From contig CBIHRS010000002.1 of assembly GCA_966212505.1 (NCBI GenBank), forward strand, positions 225,651 through 289,650: 64,000 nucleotides of DNA, read 5' to 3'. A program made the position numbers and the translations under genes. The notes under the pieces were generated by a model. It was not told where the DNA came from. It saw only the letters and a list, made by a program, of their open reading frames with translations, and did no database searches. Positions within the stretch are counted from its first letter, which is position 1. Each line of letters starts with the position of its first letter. This DNA is from CAMLIZ01 sp966212505 (GTDB lineage: Bacteria; Pseudomonadota; Gammaproteobacteria; Burkholderiales; Burkholderiaceae_C). This document shows, piece by piece, positions 35,725 to 42,292 of the stretch.

Positions 35725-36393
35725 TCAATCGTCGTCGTGGTGCTCGGTCTTCATAGCCTGCGCAGGCGCCTGCTGCCATTGCAGAGCCCAGAAGCCGAGC
35801 ACGGCCGCCAGCAGCAGCACCGCCACCCAGCGCAGCGGCCTGCCATTGTCGTCTTCGGCCCGCCCGCTCTTGCGGCCGGTGACCATGGCCCGCACCAGGT
35901 TCTCGCGATGCAGCAGGCTGCCGACCAGCACACCCGCAATGTGGATGCCGACCACGCCCAGCATCAGGCTGGCGGCGGCTTCGTGCGCTTCTTCCAGCCA
36001 TTCGCCACCCAGGTCGTTGTAGGTGGCCCAGCCCAGCGCCGTGGTCACGCCGGTGAGTGCCAGCAGCGCGATGATGGCCCAGCCGCCCGCCGGGTTGTGG
36101 CCCGCATGGTGCTCCGGCCGCTGGCCCACCAGCGAGCGCAGGTAGCGCATCACCGCGCCGGGGCCGCGCACGAAATCGCCGAACCGCGCATGGCGGCTGC
36201 CGACCAGGCCCCACACGAGGCGGAAGGCCAGCAGGCCGGCCATCGTGTAGCCCAGCGTCACGTGCAGCAGGCGCCAGCGTTCGCTCTCGGCGGTGAGCCA
36301 GGCGCCGGCAAAGCTCAGCGCCATCAACCAGTGGAACACGCGCACCGGCGCATCCCACACGCGGATGTCTCGGGAGGAGGAGGTGTTTGTCAT
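35725..36393 (-). CDS. Cytochrome b561 family protein
   Basis: 222 aa from ATG 36393. Four to five membrane segments with the paired His ligands of a diheme b561: HWLMALSFAGAWL, LLHVTLGYTMAGLLAFRLVWG, and HEAAASLMLGVVGIHIAGVLVGSLLH. RVFHWLMALS and HARFGDF are typical of the family that partners with diheme cytochrome c. It probably carries electrons from the quinone pool to the diheme cytochrome encoded just upstream in the operon. A cytosolic tail with TEHHDDD at the end may bind metal. Confidence 0.88.
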   Translation of the reverse strand: MTNTSSSRDIRVWDAPVRVFHWLMALSFAGAWLTAESERWRLLHVTLGYTMAGLLAFRLVWGLVGSRHARFGDFVRGPGAVMRYLRSLVGQRPEHHAGHNPAGGWAIIALLALTGVTTALGWATYNDLGGEWLEEAHEAAASLMLGVVGIHIAGVLVGSLLHRENLVRAMVTGRKSGRAEDDNGRPLRWVAVLLLAAVLGFWALQWQQAPAQAMKTEHHDDD

Positions 36394-36403
36394 GGTGGGT
36401 TCC

Positions 36404-36862
36404 TCAACGGGGAATGCGAACACGGTGCTCGTCGAAATCGCCGGACTCGGCGCCTGCGTGGCAGGCCGCGCAGTTCGATGCGCTGCGCACGGCCGGCCGC
36501 TTCCATGCATCGGCGGGCACCTCGTCGTGCTTGCGCTGGAACCAGGCCGACCGGGTGATGCGGTCATCGGGCGGCACGGCCGCGCGGCGGCCGGTGCCAG
36601 CGTTGGCGGTCAACCAGGCGGCCAGCGCCTGCACCGTGGGCGGATCGAGCGATGCATCGGTGCCGTAGTGGTGCGGCAGGTTGCTCAGCAGCCGTTGCCA
36701 GGAGGCGGCGGGCAGCATCGACGGCGGATAGGCGATGTGGCAGCCCGCGCATTCCTGCCGATAGGCGGGCAGCAGCGGCACGCGCGGCGCGTGCTCGTCG
36801 GCGAGCGAGGGCAGGGTGGGGAGGGTCAGGCCCAGGGCCAGGGCGAAGGGCGCGGCTTTCAT
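36404..36862 (-). CDS. Diheme cytochrome c (DHC family)
   Basis: 152 aa from ATG 36862, overlapping the stop of the SHP gene (ATGA). Signal peptide about 1-20 (cleaved at SLA). Two heme sites: ECAGCHIAYPP near residue 38 and NCAACHAGAESGDFDEH near 133. ASWQRLLSNLPHHYGTDASL is the DHC signature region. DHC proteins reduce the SHP-type cytochrome and receive electrons from membrane cytochrome b561; both partners are encoded on either side. Confidence 0.87.
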   Translation of the reverse strand: MKAAPFALALGLTLPTLPSLADEHAPRVPLLPAYRQECAGCHIAYPPSMLPAASWQRLLSNLPHHYGTDASLDPPTVQALAAWLTANAGTGRRAAVPPDDRITRSAWFQRKHDEVPADAWKRPAVRSASNCAACHAGAESGDFDEHRVRIPR

Positions 36863-37215
36863 GGCTTGAGCGTCCTCAGCCAGGCGATCACGTCGGCCTT
36901 TTCGTCGGCCGAGCACTCGCGGCCCATCACGTCGTTGCAGTTGCGGCGGAACCACTTCTCCGTCTTGGCCGGATCGGTGAAGCGCTGCGGGTTGAAGGCC
37001 GGCGCCATCGGCGCGATGGCCTTGCCGGTGGCGGCATGTCGGCCTTCGCCCGTGGGGCGCTCGCCATGGCAGCTGGCGCACGACCACTCGCGGCCATGCT
37101 TCTGCGTGAAGAGTTGCTGCCCCCGATCGGGGTCGGGCGCTGCGGCGGCCGTGCCGCCCAGCAGGCCGGCGCAGAGCATCAGCGCCGGCCCGGCCCATGT
37201 AGAGAGACGGTTCAT
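36859..37215 (-). CDS. shp: SHP-type monoheme cytochrome c (oxygen/NO-binding)
   Basis: 118 aa, ATG 37215, signal peptide about 1-25. One heme site, C-A-S-C-H. The C-terminal block RFTDPAKTEKWFRRNCNDVM, GREC, SADEKADVIAWL follows the Sphaeroides heme protein pattern closely, including the Asn in R-N-C-N that is the unusual axial heme ligand in Rhodobacter SHP and the two Cys around it that form a disulfide. SHP opens its Asn ligand to bind oxygen or NO when reduced. This is the first gene of the operon. The Rhodobacter comparison is from memory. Confidence 0.85.
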   Translation of the reverse strand: MNRLSTWAGPALMLCAGLLGGTAAAAPDPDRGQQLFTQKHGREWSCASCHGERPTGEGRHAATGKAIAPMAPAFNPQRFTDPAKTEKWFRRNCNDVMGRECSADEKADVIAWLRTLKP

Positions 37216-37349
37216 GAGGAGCTTCCTTTCGTGTCCTCATGGTCCGTCTGCCGGGTTATCGCAGTCTTAAGGCAACGCTGCGATTCTTCACCGGCCGTGC
37301 GACCCGGCCTTGAGCCAGCGCAGGCGACCTGCGCATGGCGGATCCGATC

Positions 37350-37847
37350 TCAGTGCGTGCCCTTGCGCGAGCCGCCCGATTTGGCGCCGCCGGCGGCCAG
37401 ATCCTTGCCCTCGATGCCGGCGAACAGCTTGGCCGCGCGAACCTTCACATCGAGCAGCTCATTGGCCGTGAGGCTGTAGCGGCCGCTGAAGGGATCGACC
37501 TGGATGCTGAACTCGACATCCTTGTTGCCGTGAGACAGCTTGCCGCTGGTGAACGCATAGTCTTCCGCGGCCGCGGGCAGGCCCTCGACCTTGACGTCGT
37601 AGTCCACATAGGTGACGTCGTAGATCTCGCCGCTGGCGAGGTCCAGCATCCCTTTGGAATGGATGATCTCTTCGTCAAGCTCGTCGGCGATGTCGATGGG
37701 TACTCTGAGGTTCACGGGGTTTTCTGGGGCAGGAGGTGAGGGGGCTTCGACGGGCGGAACGATCCGGCGGGCGAAGGCGGCGGGGGCGGAGAGTTTACCG
37801 GGGTGCGGCGGAGGCGAGCCGCTGCCTGTCGTTGTCCGCTTGCGCAT
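37350..37847 (-). CDS. Protein of unknown function, beta-rich C-terminal half
   Basis: 165 aa from ATG 37847; the first 45 residues are low-complexity and Pro-rich (TTTGSGSPPPHPGKLSAPAA), so a later start is possible. The conserved-looking part is VNLRVPIDIADELDEEIIHS, EIYDVTYVDYDVKVEGLPA, DYAFTSGKLSHGNKDVEFSI, SGRYSLTANELLDVKVRAAK, and the tail is Lys/Gly-rich. No signal peptide. Its upstream region overlaps the leader of array B. Family unknown. Confidence 0.5.
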   Translation of the reverse strand: MRKRTTTGSGSPPPHPGKLSAPAAFARRIVPPVEAPSPPAPENPVNLRVPIDIADELDEEIIHSKGMLDLASGEIYDVTYVDYDVKVEGLPAAAEDYAFTSGKLSHGNKDVEFSIQVDPFSGRYSLTANELLDVKVRAAKLFAGIEGKDLAAGGAKSGGSRKGTH

Positions 37848-37881
37848 CCCCGTTATGGGGTTTCCCAGCTGCCGATTGTTC

Positions 37882-37980
37882 GCTGACAATGACTTGGCCG
37901 GGATGGGTGTGTTGGGCGGCCCGGGGAAGGATGTGGTCGGGCAATGTAAGGGTGGTTTGAGGGCGTCGAAAACACGTTAG
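37882..37980 (+). other. Leader (attI-like) of cassette array B
   Basis: Second copy of the element found at 27242-27344: GCTGACAATGA, TTGG-CG, GTGTT-GGCG, GGTCGGGCAATGTAAGG and GCGTCGAAAACACGTTAG in the same order and spacing, with many substitutions in between. It ends 5 bases before the first cassette gene of this array. Similarity appears to reach back to about 37857. Its function, recombination site or promoter-bearing leader, is not known. Confidence 0.5.
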
Positions 37981-37985
37981 AGGTC

Positions 37986-38381
37986 TTGGAAGTGAAGCAC
38001 TACTGGGGGTCCGTCATCATTCACGAAACCATGTCTCTAGATGACGCGGCTCTCGAATTGAACCGCTTCCTTTCGCCGGTCGAACTCCGCGAAACAGATA
38101 GGTTCGATGAGGTGCCAGGCTTCGTGGCAGACGTTTCGGAGAGTGTGGAGTTTGTCCTTCTAGGAACTCCGCTCGATTTGCCAAATGATGCGCCAGCCTC
38201 CGACAGGTACAACTATTTCTACTTCAGTTGTTCGGATCAAGACATTGAAGCCTTGCCGGCCAGCCTGAGGGGCTTGCCTCTTGATGCAGGGGTCGGCAAG
38301 AACGGTTATTGCGACGTGAACGAATACTTGTATCAGCAGCTTTCTAGCCAAACTCGTCTCGTCTGCGAGCGAGACCTCTAA
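37986..38381 (+). CDS. Cassette protein of unknown function
   Basis: 131 aa if TTG 37986 is used; GTG 37992 (VKHYWGSVII) is a plausible alternative. Acidic and soluble: IIHETMSLDDAALELNRFL, FDEVPGFVADVSESVEFVLL, RYNYFYFSCSDQDIEALP, YCDVNEYLYQQLSSQTRLVC. No family recognised. The stop lies inside the first attC of the array, the normal cassette layout. Confidence 0.55.
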   Translation: MEVKHYWGSVIIHETMSLDDAALELNRFLSPVELRETDRFDEVPGFVADVSESVEFVLLGTPLDLPNDAPASDRYNYFYFSCSDQDIEALPASLRGLPLDAGVGKNGYCDVNEYLYQQLSSQTRLVCERDL

Positions 38382-38438
38382 CCCCTCCGTCAAGGGGACG
38401 TCCCGCAAGCGAGCCGCCCCTTACGTCAAACGTTAGGC
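38376..38438 (+). repeat. attC site B1
   Basis: CTCTAAC (38376-38382) and GTTAGGC (38432-38438) are the outer cores. Inside, CCGTCAAGGGGACG pairs with CGCCCCTTACGTC around a short GCAAGC loop region. At 63 bases it is the cleanest short attC of the window and overlaps the stop codon of the preceding gene. Confidence 0.75.
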
Positions 38439-38454
38439 GCCATGTGGTGTGCTG

Positions 38455-38943
38455 ATGAATCGCTTCGAAGAACTCGACCGTTACCTATCAGAGTCGGACC
38501 CGAATTCGATGGGCTGGCACGAGCACGCGCATGAAGTGGCAGTCGAGCAACTTTCACTCTTTGAACCTTTCGATTGGCAGAAACTTTCCATCGCACTGCC
38601 AACCAGGGACAGAGCATGGCGCATGTGTCTTGTGACCGTGCTCGAACCTGCACGCTCACCCATCGCAGCTGACTTGCTGCTTGAAATGACTGGCGACCCG
38701 GATATCGAAATCGCCTTCGAAGCTCTGAGACGTACTTGTTTCTACTGTGGCGTCCTCACCGTGAAGGGCGTTGTGTGCATTGATCCGAGAATTCAAGTGC
38801 CTAAGTTTCTCAGTCGAGCACGAGCCACACAGTCGTTGCCCGCACGAGCGGGTCAGCTCAGTGCGCAGAGTCCAAACGATCTAAGGGCGGAGTTAGCTGC
38901 GTTCATCGAACTCCTGGGTGGGAGCGAAATCGGTGGCGTCTAA
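38455..38943 (+). CDS. Cassette protein of unknown function, helical repeats
   Basis: 162 aa from ATG 38455. Helical throughout (MNRFEELDRYLSESDPNS, HEVAVEQLSLFEPFDWQKLS, AADLLLEMTGDPDIEIAFEA, DLRAELAAFIELLGGSE). It has the look of a small HEAT-like fold, but no specific family is recognised. The stop codon overlaps the next attC. Confidence 0.55.
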   Translation: MNRFEELDRYLSESDPNSMGWHEHAHEVAVEQLSLFEPFDWQKLSIALPTRDRAWRMCLVTVLEPARSPIAADLLLEMTGDPDIEIAFEALRRTCFYCGVLTVKGVVCIDPRIQVPKFLSRARATQSLPARAGQLSAQSPNDLRAELAAFIELLGGSEIGGV

Positions 38944-39026
38944 CCTGCTCCAACCCGCTCCATCGAGCGGACACCGTCCAGCAAGCTGCGCTTGCTGGAC
39001 GGTGCCCCTTATGTCAAACGTTAGGC
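38938..39026 (+). repeat. attC site B2 with 13-bp perfect hairpin
   Basis: GTCTAAC (38938-38944) to GTTAGGC (39020-39026), 89 bases. The centre holds a perfect inverted repeat, ACCGTCCAGCAAG (38973-38985) with CTTGCTGGACGGT (38991-39003) around CTGCG, flanked by CCATCGAGCGG and CCCCTTATGTC. This is the variable terminal structure expected of attC folded as single strand. Confidence 0.8.
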
Positions 39027-39033
39027 CTAAACA

Positions 39034-39630
39034 ATGAGTTCATCCGCATCTCGAATACGCGACTTCTGGGAAACACCGGAAGGCCTATGCATCCTTGGTC
39101 GCCTGCAGGATGAGCGCATCAACATTCATGGACACCCTGGACGGGCCGACTTTGCGGTGCGGAACGCATTTGTTCCCAGAGATCTACGCGGCATAAACTT
39201 CGCTGATGCTGACCTGAGAACTGACTTTCTTTTGTTTGATGTGGATCTTTCCGGGTCGTCATTCGCCCACTCGAGGCTTCGGGGAAGTTTTCAGGGGTCA
39301 ACGCTACGCGATTGCGATTTCTCCGATGCACAGATCTTCTTTGCCTACTTCGGCGATTCGACGCTTACCGACGCAAAGTTCGATCGGGCCGTGATTCACG
39401 GGGCAGACTTTCTACAGACAAACATGTCGGGATGCTCCTTCAAGAACGCAGAAATTTTGGCAGCCACGTTCTTCGCAACTGATCTTCGCAAGGTGGCTTT
39501 CGACGGGGCCCTACTCGGAGAGGTCTCGTTCGCGAGGTGCCAGCTTCTAGACACCCCCGACATGAGGACAATGATCGCCAATGCGAAGGAACTTCGATTT
39601 CCCGAGACGATACGCTGGGAGCCGCACTGA
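39034..39630 (+). CDS. Pentapeptide repeat protein (cassette)
   Basis: 198 aa, ATG 39034. Residues about 48-170 are built of A(D/N)LXX-type repeats: LRGINFADADLRTDFLLFDV, LSGSSFAHSRLRGSFQGSTL, DAKFDRAVIHGADFLQTNM, CSFKNAEILAATFFATDL. Such proteins form a right-handed quadrilateral beta-helix; some mimic DNA and protect gyrase (Qnr, MfpA), and most have no known role. Quinolone protection cannot be assumed here. It is followed by attC B3 after 52 bases. Confidence 0.75.
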   Translation: MSSSASRIRDFWETPEGLCILGRLQDERINIHGHPGRADFAVRNAFVPRDLRGINFADADLRTDFLLFDVDLSGSSFAHSRLRGSFQGSTLRDCDFSDAQIFFAYFGDSTLTDAKFDRAVIHGADFLQTNMSGCSFKNAEILAATFFATDLRKVAFDGALLGEVSFARCQLLDTPDMRTMIANAKELRFPETIRWEPH

Positions 39631-39682
39631 TTGACTCGATGCAGGATTGTTCCCTTGGCAGAGTTGAGGGTTCTTGCGAGCA

Positions 39683-39761
39683 GGCTAACCTTTCCATCGA
39701 GAGGTCGTCTGACACCTGGGCTGCATCGGCTGCAAGCCGCCTTTCATATCCAGCATTAGGC
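39683..39761 (+). repeat. attC site B3
   Basis: GGCTAAC (39683-39689) to ATTAGGC (39755-39761), 79 bases, with CCATCGAGAGGTCG on the left, CTGCATCGGCTGCAAG as the inner hairpin and CCGCCTTTCATATCCAGC on the right. It follows the gene at 39034 and ends 13 bases before the next ATG. Confidence 0.7.
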
Positions 39762-39774
39762 CCCGAACCAAAAG

Positions 39775-40107
39775 ATGAATAGCCCCTACGAAACGGACTC
39801 ACTCGCCAAGGCGCTGGCCTCAAGTGAGGAGCGCGCGCGCGACGTTGCCGCAGAAGAACTTGGAGACATCATTGAGCGCTATCACGGCAGAACGTCTCTG
39901 GAGCTTCAGGCGGCCTTAGATGCATTGGGAGCAACCTTGGAGGCTGAGTCCAGTCAGCTTGTAATGGAAAGCATCCTCAATGCAATCTCAAAGGCGAAGT
40001 ACCACGAAGTTCCTTTGCATCTCCCACTAGCCGTCGTGAGGCGCAGGCTTCCCTCGTACGAAGGCTCGGCGCTCGAGCACGCCCAGTACATTCTTGAGGG
40101 CACCTAG
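39775..40107 (+). CDS. Small helical cassette protein
   Basis: 110 aa, ATG 39775. All-helical, with a HEAT-like rhythm: LAKALASSEERARDVAAEEL, LELQAALDALGATLEAESSQ, VMESILNAISKAKYHEVPLH. Ends in AQYILEGT. Function unknown; possibly an antitoxin- or immunity-like protein, but nothing in the sequence proves it. The stop codon is within attC B4. Confidence 0.5.
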   Translation: MNSPYETDSLAKALASSEERARDVAAEELGDIIERYHGRTSLELQAALDALGATLEAESSQLVMESILNAISKAKYHEVPLHLPLAVVRRRLPSYEGSALEHAQYILEGT

Positions 40108-40172
40108 ACCGAGGGGACGTCTACCAGCAAGCTTCGCTTGGCGTTAGCCGCCCCTCATGTCAAACGCTAGGC
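40103..40172 (+). repeat. attC site B4
   Basis: CCTAGAC (40103-40109) to GCTAGGC (40166-40172), 70 bases, with CGAGGGGACG left, the CAGCAAGCTTCGCTTGGC hairpin in the middle and CCGCCCCTCATGTCAAACG right. The left core is one base off the consensus. Confidence 0.7.
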
Positions 40173-40187
40173 CGCAGAGAATTCCCC

Positions 40188-40604
40188 ATGGCATACACAG
40201 GCAGTTGTCTTTGCGGGGGCATCAGCTTCCGCGTGGAGTCCGAGTTGGAGCCGATACAGGTCTGCCACTGCGCTCAGTGCCGGAAAGCACAAGGCGGGCC
40301 CTTCGCCGCCGTCATTCCGATTGCCCTGGCAAGCTTCAAGTTGATCACTGGAGAGCACCTGCTGCAATCCTATGAATCGTCGCCCGGCAAGCAGCGAGTG
40401 TTCTGCAGTTGCTGCGGCTCGCCCATCTACAGCCGTCGGCAAGCGCTTCCCGGCGTCGTGCGGGTTCGCGCAGGCTTGTTCAACGAACCACTTCCTGTCA
40501 AACCGGCTTGGCACGCCTACACCGGGTCCAAGTGCAATTGGTGGCCCATCGAAGATGACCTGCCTCAGTATTCGGAAGGCCATGTCCCGCCCACTGAGGC
40601 CTGA
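40188..40604 (+). CDS. GFA (CENP-V/GFA) family protein, cassette
   Basis: 138 aa, ATG 40188. Zinc-binding Cys set of the GFA fold: GSCLCGGISF, CHCAQCRKAQGGPFAA and FCSCCGSPIYSR, followed by VVRVRAGLFN and HAYTGSKCNWWPI. The founding member was thought to join glutathione and formaldehyde; most relatives have unknown substrates. A cassette-borne copy could add an adduct-detoxifying function. The stop overlaps attC B5. Confidence 0.82.
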   Translation: MAYTGSCLCGGISFRVESELEPIQVCHCAQCRKAQGGPFAAVIPIALASFKLITGEHLLQSYESSPGKQRVFCSCCGSPIYSRRQALPGVVRVRAGLFNEPLPVKPAWHAYTGSKCNWWPIEDDLPQYSEGHVPPTEA

Positions 40605-40676
40605 CCCTTCCATCGATAGGACGGTCAACAGCCGGCTTCGCGGTCTTGCGTCTGCCGCTCGTGTCGAGCATCAGGC
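40599..40676 (+). repeat. attC site B5
   Basis: GCCTGAC (40599-40605) to ATCAGGC (40670-40676), 78 bases, with CCATCGATAGGACGG on the left, GCCGGCTTCGCGGT in the middle and GCCGCTCGTGTCGAGC on the right. It is the last clear attC of array B. Confidence 0.7.
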
Positions 40677-40711
40677 CGAGTAGGAGTACCCATGCCACTG
40701 AGGGGTTGGAG

Positions 40712-41080
40712 ATGAATCCGAAAAATCCAAGCCGCGCAGACACGCTCGCACAGCGGCTGTTGGCGGGCGAGAAAGACTTCTCGGATGAAGACCTGGACGA
40801 TTGTTGCCACGATCTTCGGGGTGCGAATCTCTCTGCTGTCAACTTCGCTCGTTCGTTTGTCGTGGCGGATTTCCATGGCGCAAACCTGGAGGGCGCCAGC
40901 TTTGTCAACGCGAACGTCAAGACATGTGATTTCTCCAACGCGAATCTCCGCGATGCAGATTTTTCCGGCGCGGCCATTGACGGAGCAGTCTTTCTGGGCG
41001 CGGAACTGTCGGGGGCTGTTTTCACTGGTGCATCGGAGCAAGGGCATCTCTACGCTCTTGGCGAGTTGCCCGGCCGCTAA
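40712..41080 (+). CDS. Small pentapeptide repeat protein
   Basis: 122 aa from ATG 40712 (GGGTTGGAGA just ahead). Repeats run from about residue 35 to 108: LRGANLSAVNFARSFVVADF, HGANLEGASFVNANVKTCDF, SNANLRDADFSGAAIDGAVF, LGAELSGAVF. It is a second, unrelated-by-position pentapeptide gene in the same island. No attC-like site follows it, so the array proper probably ends here or has lost its last site. Confidence 0.7.
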   Translation: MNPKNPSRADTLAQRLLAGEKDFSDEDLDDCCHDLRGANLSAVNFARSFVVADFHGANLEGASFVNANVKTCDFSNANLRDADFSGAAIDGAVFLGAELSGAVFTGASEQGHLYALGELPGR

Positions 41081-41098
41081 GCTGTCTGGTGTGTACGC

Positions 41099-41401
41099 AT
41101 GAGTCCAACCAGTCTTCGCATCCTCCATATCGGAATAGGCCTGCTGTCGGCGGTTGCGTGCATGCTCTTTGCTGCGGTGGCCTCAGTCACGACCCTCTTG
41201 CTGTCGGGAGGCCACCAGCCGCGGTACCCGGTGCTGGGTTCGGTGTTTCTCCTCGCTTTGGTAGGGATGGCGTTTGTGTTTCTGCGCATCGGTTGGCGAG
41301 CGAGAGTGGTGCTTGCGATATCGCTCTTCGTCGCTGCGTATTTGCTGGCGCCGCGCAGCATGTGTGCGGCCGAGTCGAATACGGAAATAGGCTGCCAATG
41401 A
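41099..41401 (+). CDS. Small membrane protein of unknown function
   Basis: 100 aa, ATG 41099. Three hydrophobic segments (HIGIGLLSAVACMLFAAVAS, YPVLGSVFLLALVGMAFVFL, ARVVLAISLFVAAYLLAP) and a short C-terminal tail with SMCAAESNTEIGCQ. The stop overlaps the next start (ATGA), so it is coupled to the zinc-ribbon membrane protein that follows. No family recognised. Confidence 0.5.
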   Translation: MSPTSLRILHIGIGLLSAVACMLFAAVASVTTLLLSGGHQPRYPVLGSVFLLALVGMAFVFLRIGWRARVVLAISLFVAAYLLAPRSMCAAESNTEIGCQ

Positions 41402-41841
41402 AAGCGCAGGAGATGCAAGCTCCAAACTACAACTGGTCCTGCTTCCGCTGCGGCGCCTCCAATGCCGCAGGTCGTGGCCATTGCCAGTCGTGCGGGTTCT
41501 CGGCCAATGCCAGCGGAGAGCAGATCAGAGAGGCGCAGCAGCCATCTTCCGGCACTCCGGATGACGCCTTGGCCCAGTCCCGCTCGAGCAGGCGCCTGAC
41601 TCTGTCAATCTCGCTGTTCTTCCCGGAGGCCATTGCGGCCAGCGTAGTTTTGCTGTGCAGCCCCTTCTGGGCAGTGAGGCTCTTCGAAGAAGGCAAGATT
41701 GCGAACGGTGCGTTCCTCTTGTTCGCGGTGGTGGCGGCGGCTGGCCTGTTCATCCTCGCGTACAGAGAGTTGAGCCAAGGGCTGGCCTATGCGGCCGTGG
41801 TGCTGCTCTGCATTGCAGGCTATGCGGGGTTTGGCAAATAG
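41398..41841 (+). CDS. RanBP2-type zinc ribbon membrane protein
   Basis: 147 aa from ATG 41398. The N-terminus has a single zinc finger of the W-x-C-x2-C-x(10)-C-x2-C type (NWSCFRCGASNAAGRGHCQSCG), then a Ser/Ala-rich linker. Three membrane segments follow (FFPEAIAASVVLLCSPFWAV, GAFLLFAVVAAAGLFILAY, GLAYAAVVLLCIAGYAGFG). It probably works with the small membrane protein upstream. Function unknown. Confidence 0.6.
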   Translation: MKAQEMQAPNYNWSCFRCGASNAAGRGHCQSCGFSANASGEQIREAQQPSSGTPDDALAQSRSSRRLTLSISLFFPEAIAASVVLLCSPFWAVRLFEEGKIANGAFLLFAVVAAAGLFILAYRELSQGLAYAAVVLLCIAGYAGFGK

Positions 41842-41851
41842 GGAGACCCTC

Positions 41852-42256
41852 ATGTCCATCGAACTCGACCACTTCATCGTGTCCGCCCGCGACAAGGTGG
41901 GCTCTGCGCGGCGCCTGGCGGAGATCCTGGGTGTGCCCTGGGCCGAGAAGACGATCGGTCCGTTCTCGGCGGTGTATGTCAACCCGGGCCTCACGCTCGA
42001 TTTCATCCAGACCACCGAGCCGTTTCCGGTCGAGCATTTCTGCTTCCGGGTCAGCGAGGCGGAGTTCGATGCGATCCTCGGGCGGCTGCAGGCGGCGGGG
42101 ATTCCGTATCGCAGCGATGTGCGCGGCCCGGTGGACATGAAGATCAACACCGAATATGGCGGGCGGATGCTCTACTGGAACGAGCCCGAAGGCCACCAGT
42201 GGGAGATGCTGACGGTGAGCTATGCCCGCCAGGCGGCAGGGCGGCCGCAGCCTTGA
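41852..42256 (+). CDS. VOC (glyoxalase/bleomycin-resistance fold) family protein
   Basis: 134 aa from ATG 41852. Paired beta-alpha-beta-beta-beta modules: MSIELDHFIVSARDKVGSAR, FSAVYVNPGLTLDFIQT, and VEHFCFRVSEAEFDAILGRL with GGRMLYWNEPEGHQWEMLTV. Likely metal ligands are His7, His in EHFCF and Glu in HQWEML. The reaction is not assignable; VOC enzymes include isomerases, dioxygenases and resistance proteins. High G+C, so it belongs to the chromosome rather than to the array. Confidence 0.8.
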   Translation: MSIELDHFIVSARDKVGSARRLAEILGVPWAEKTIGPFSAVYVNPGLTLDFIQTTEPFPVEHFCFRVSEAEFDAILGRLQAAGIPYRSDVRGPVDMKINTEYGGRMLYWNEPEGHQWEMLTVSYARQAAGRPQP

Positions 42257-42292
42257 GGGCTGCTGGCCGCGCTGCCGCCGCTGCCGGCTGCC

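Noticed and set aside
39034..39630. Quinolone-resistance (Qnr) gene
   Set aside because: Pentapeptide repeats alone do not identify Qnr; the length is near, but the characteristic loops cannot be recognised by eye.
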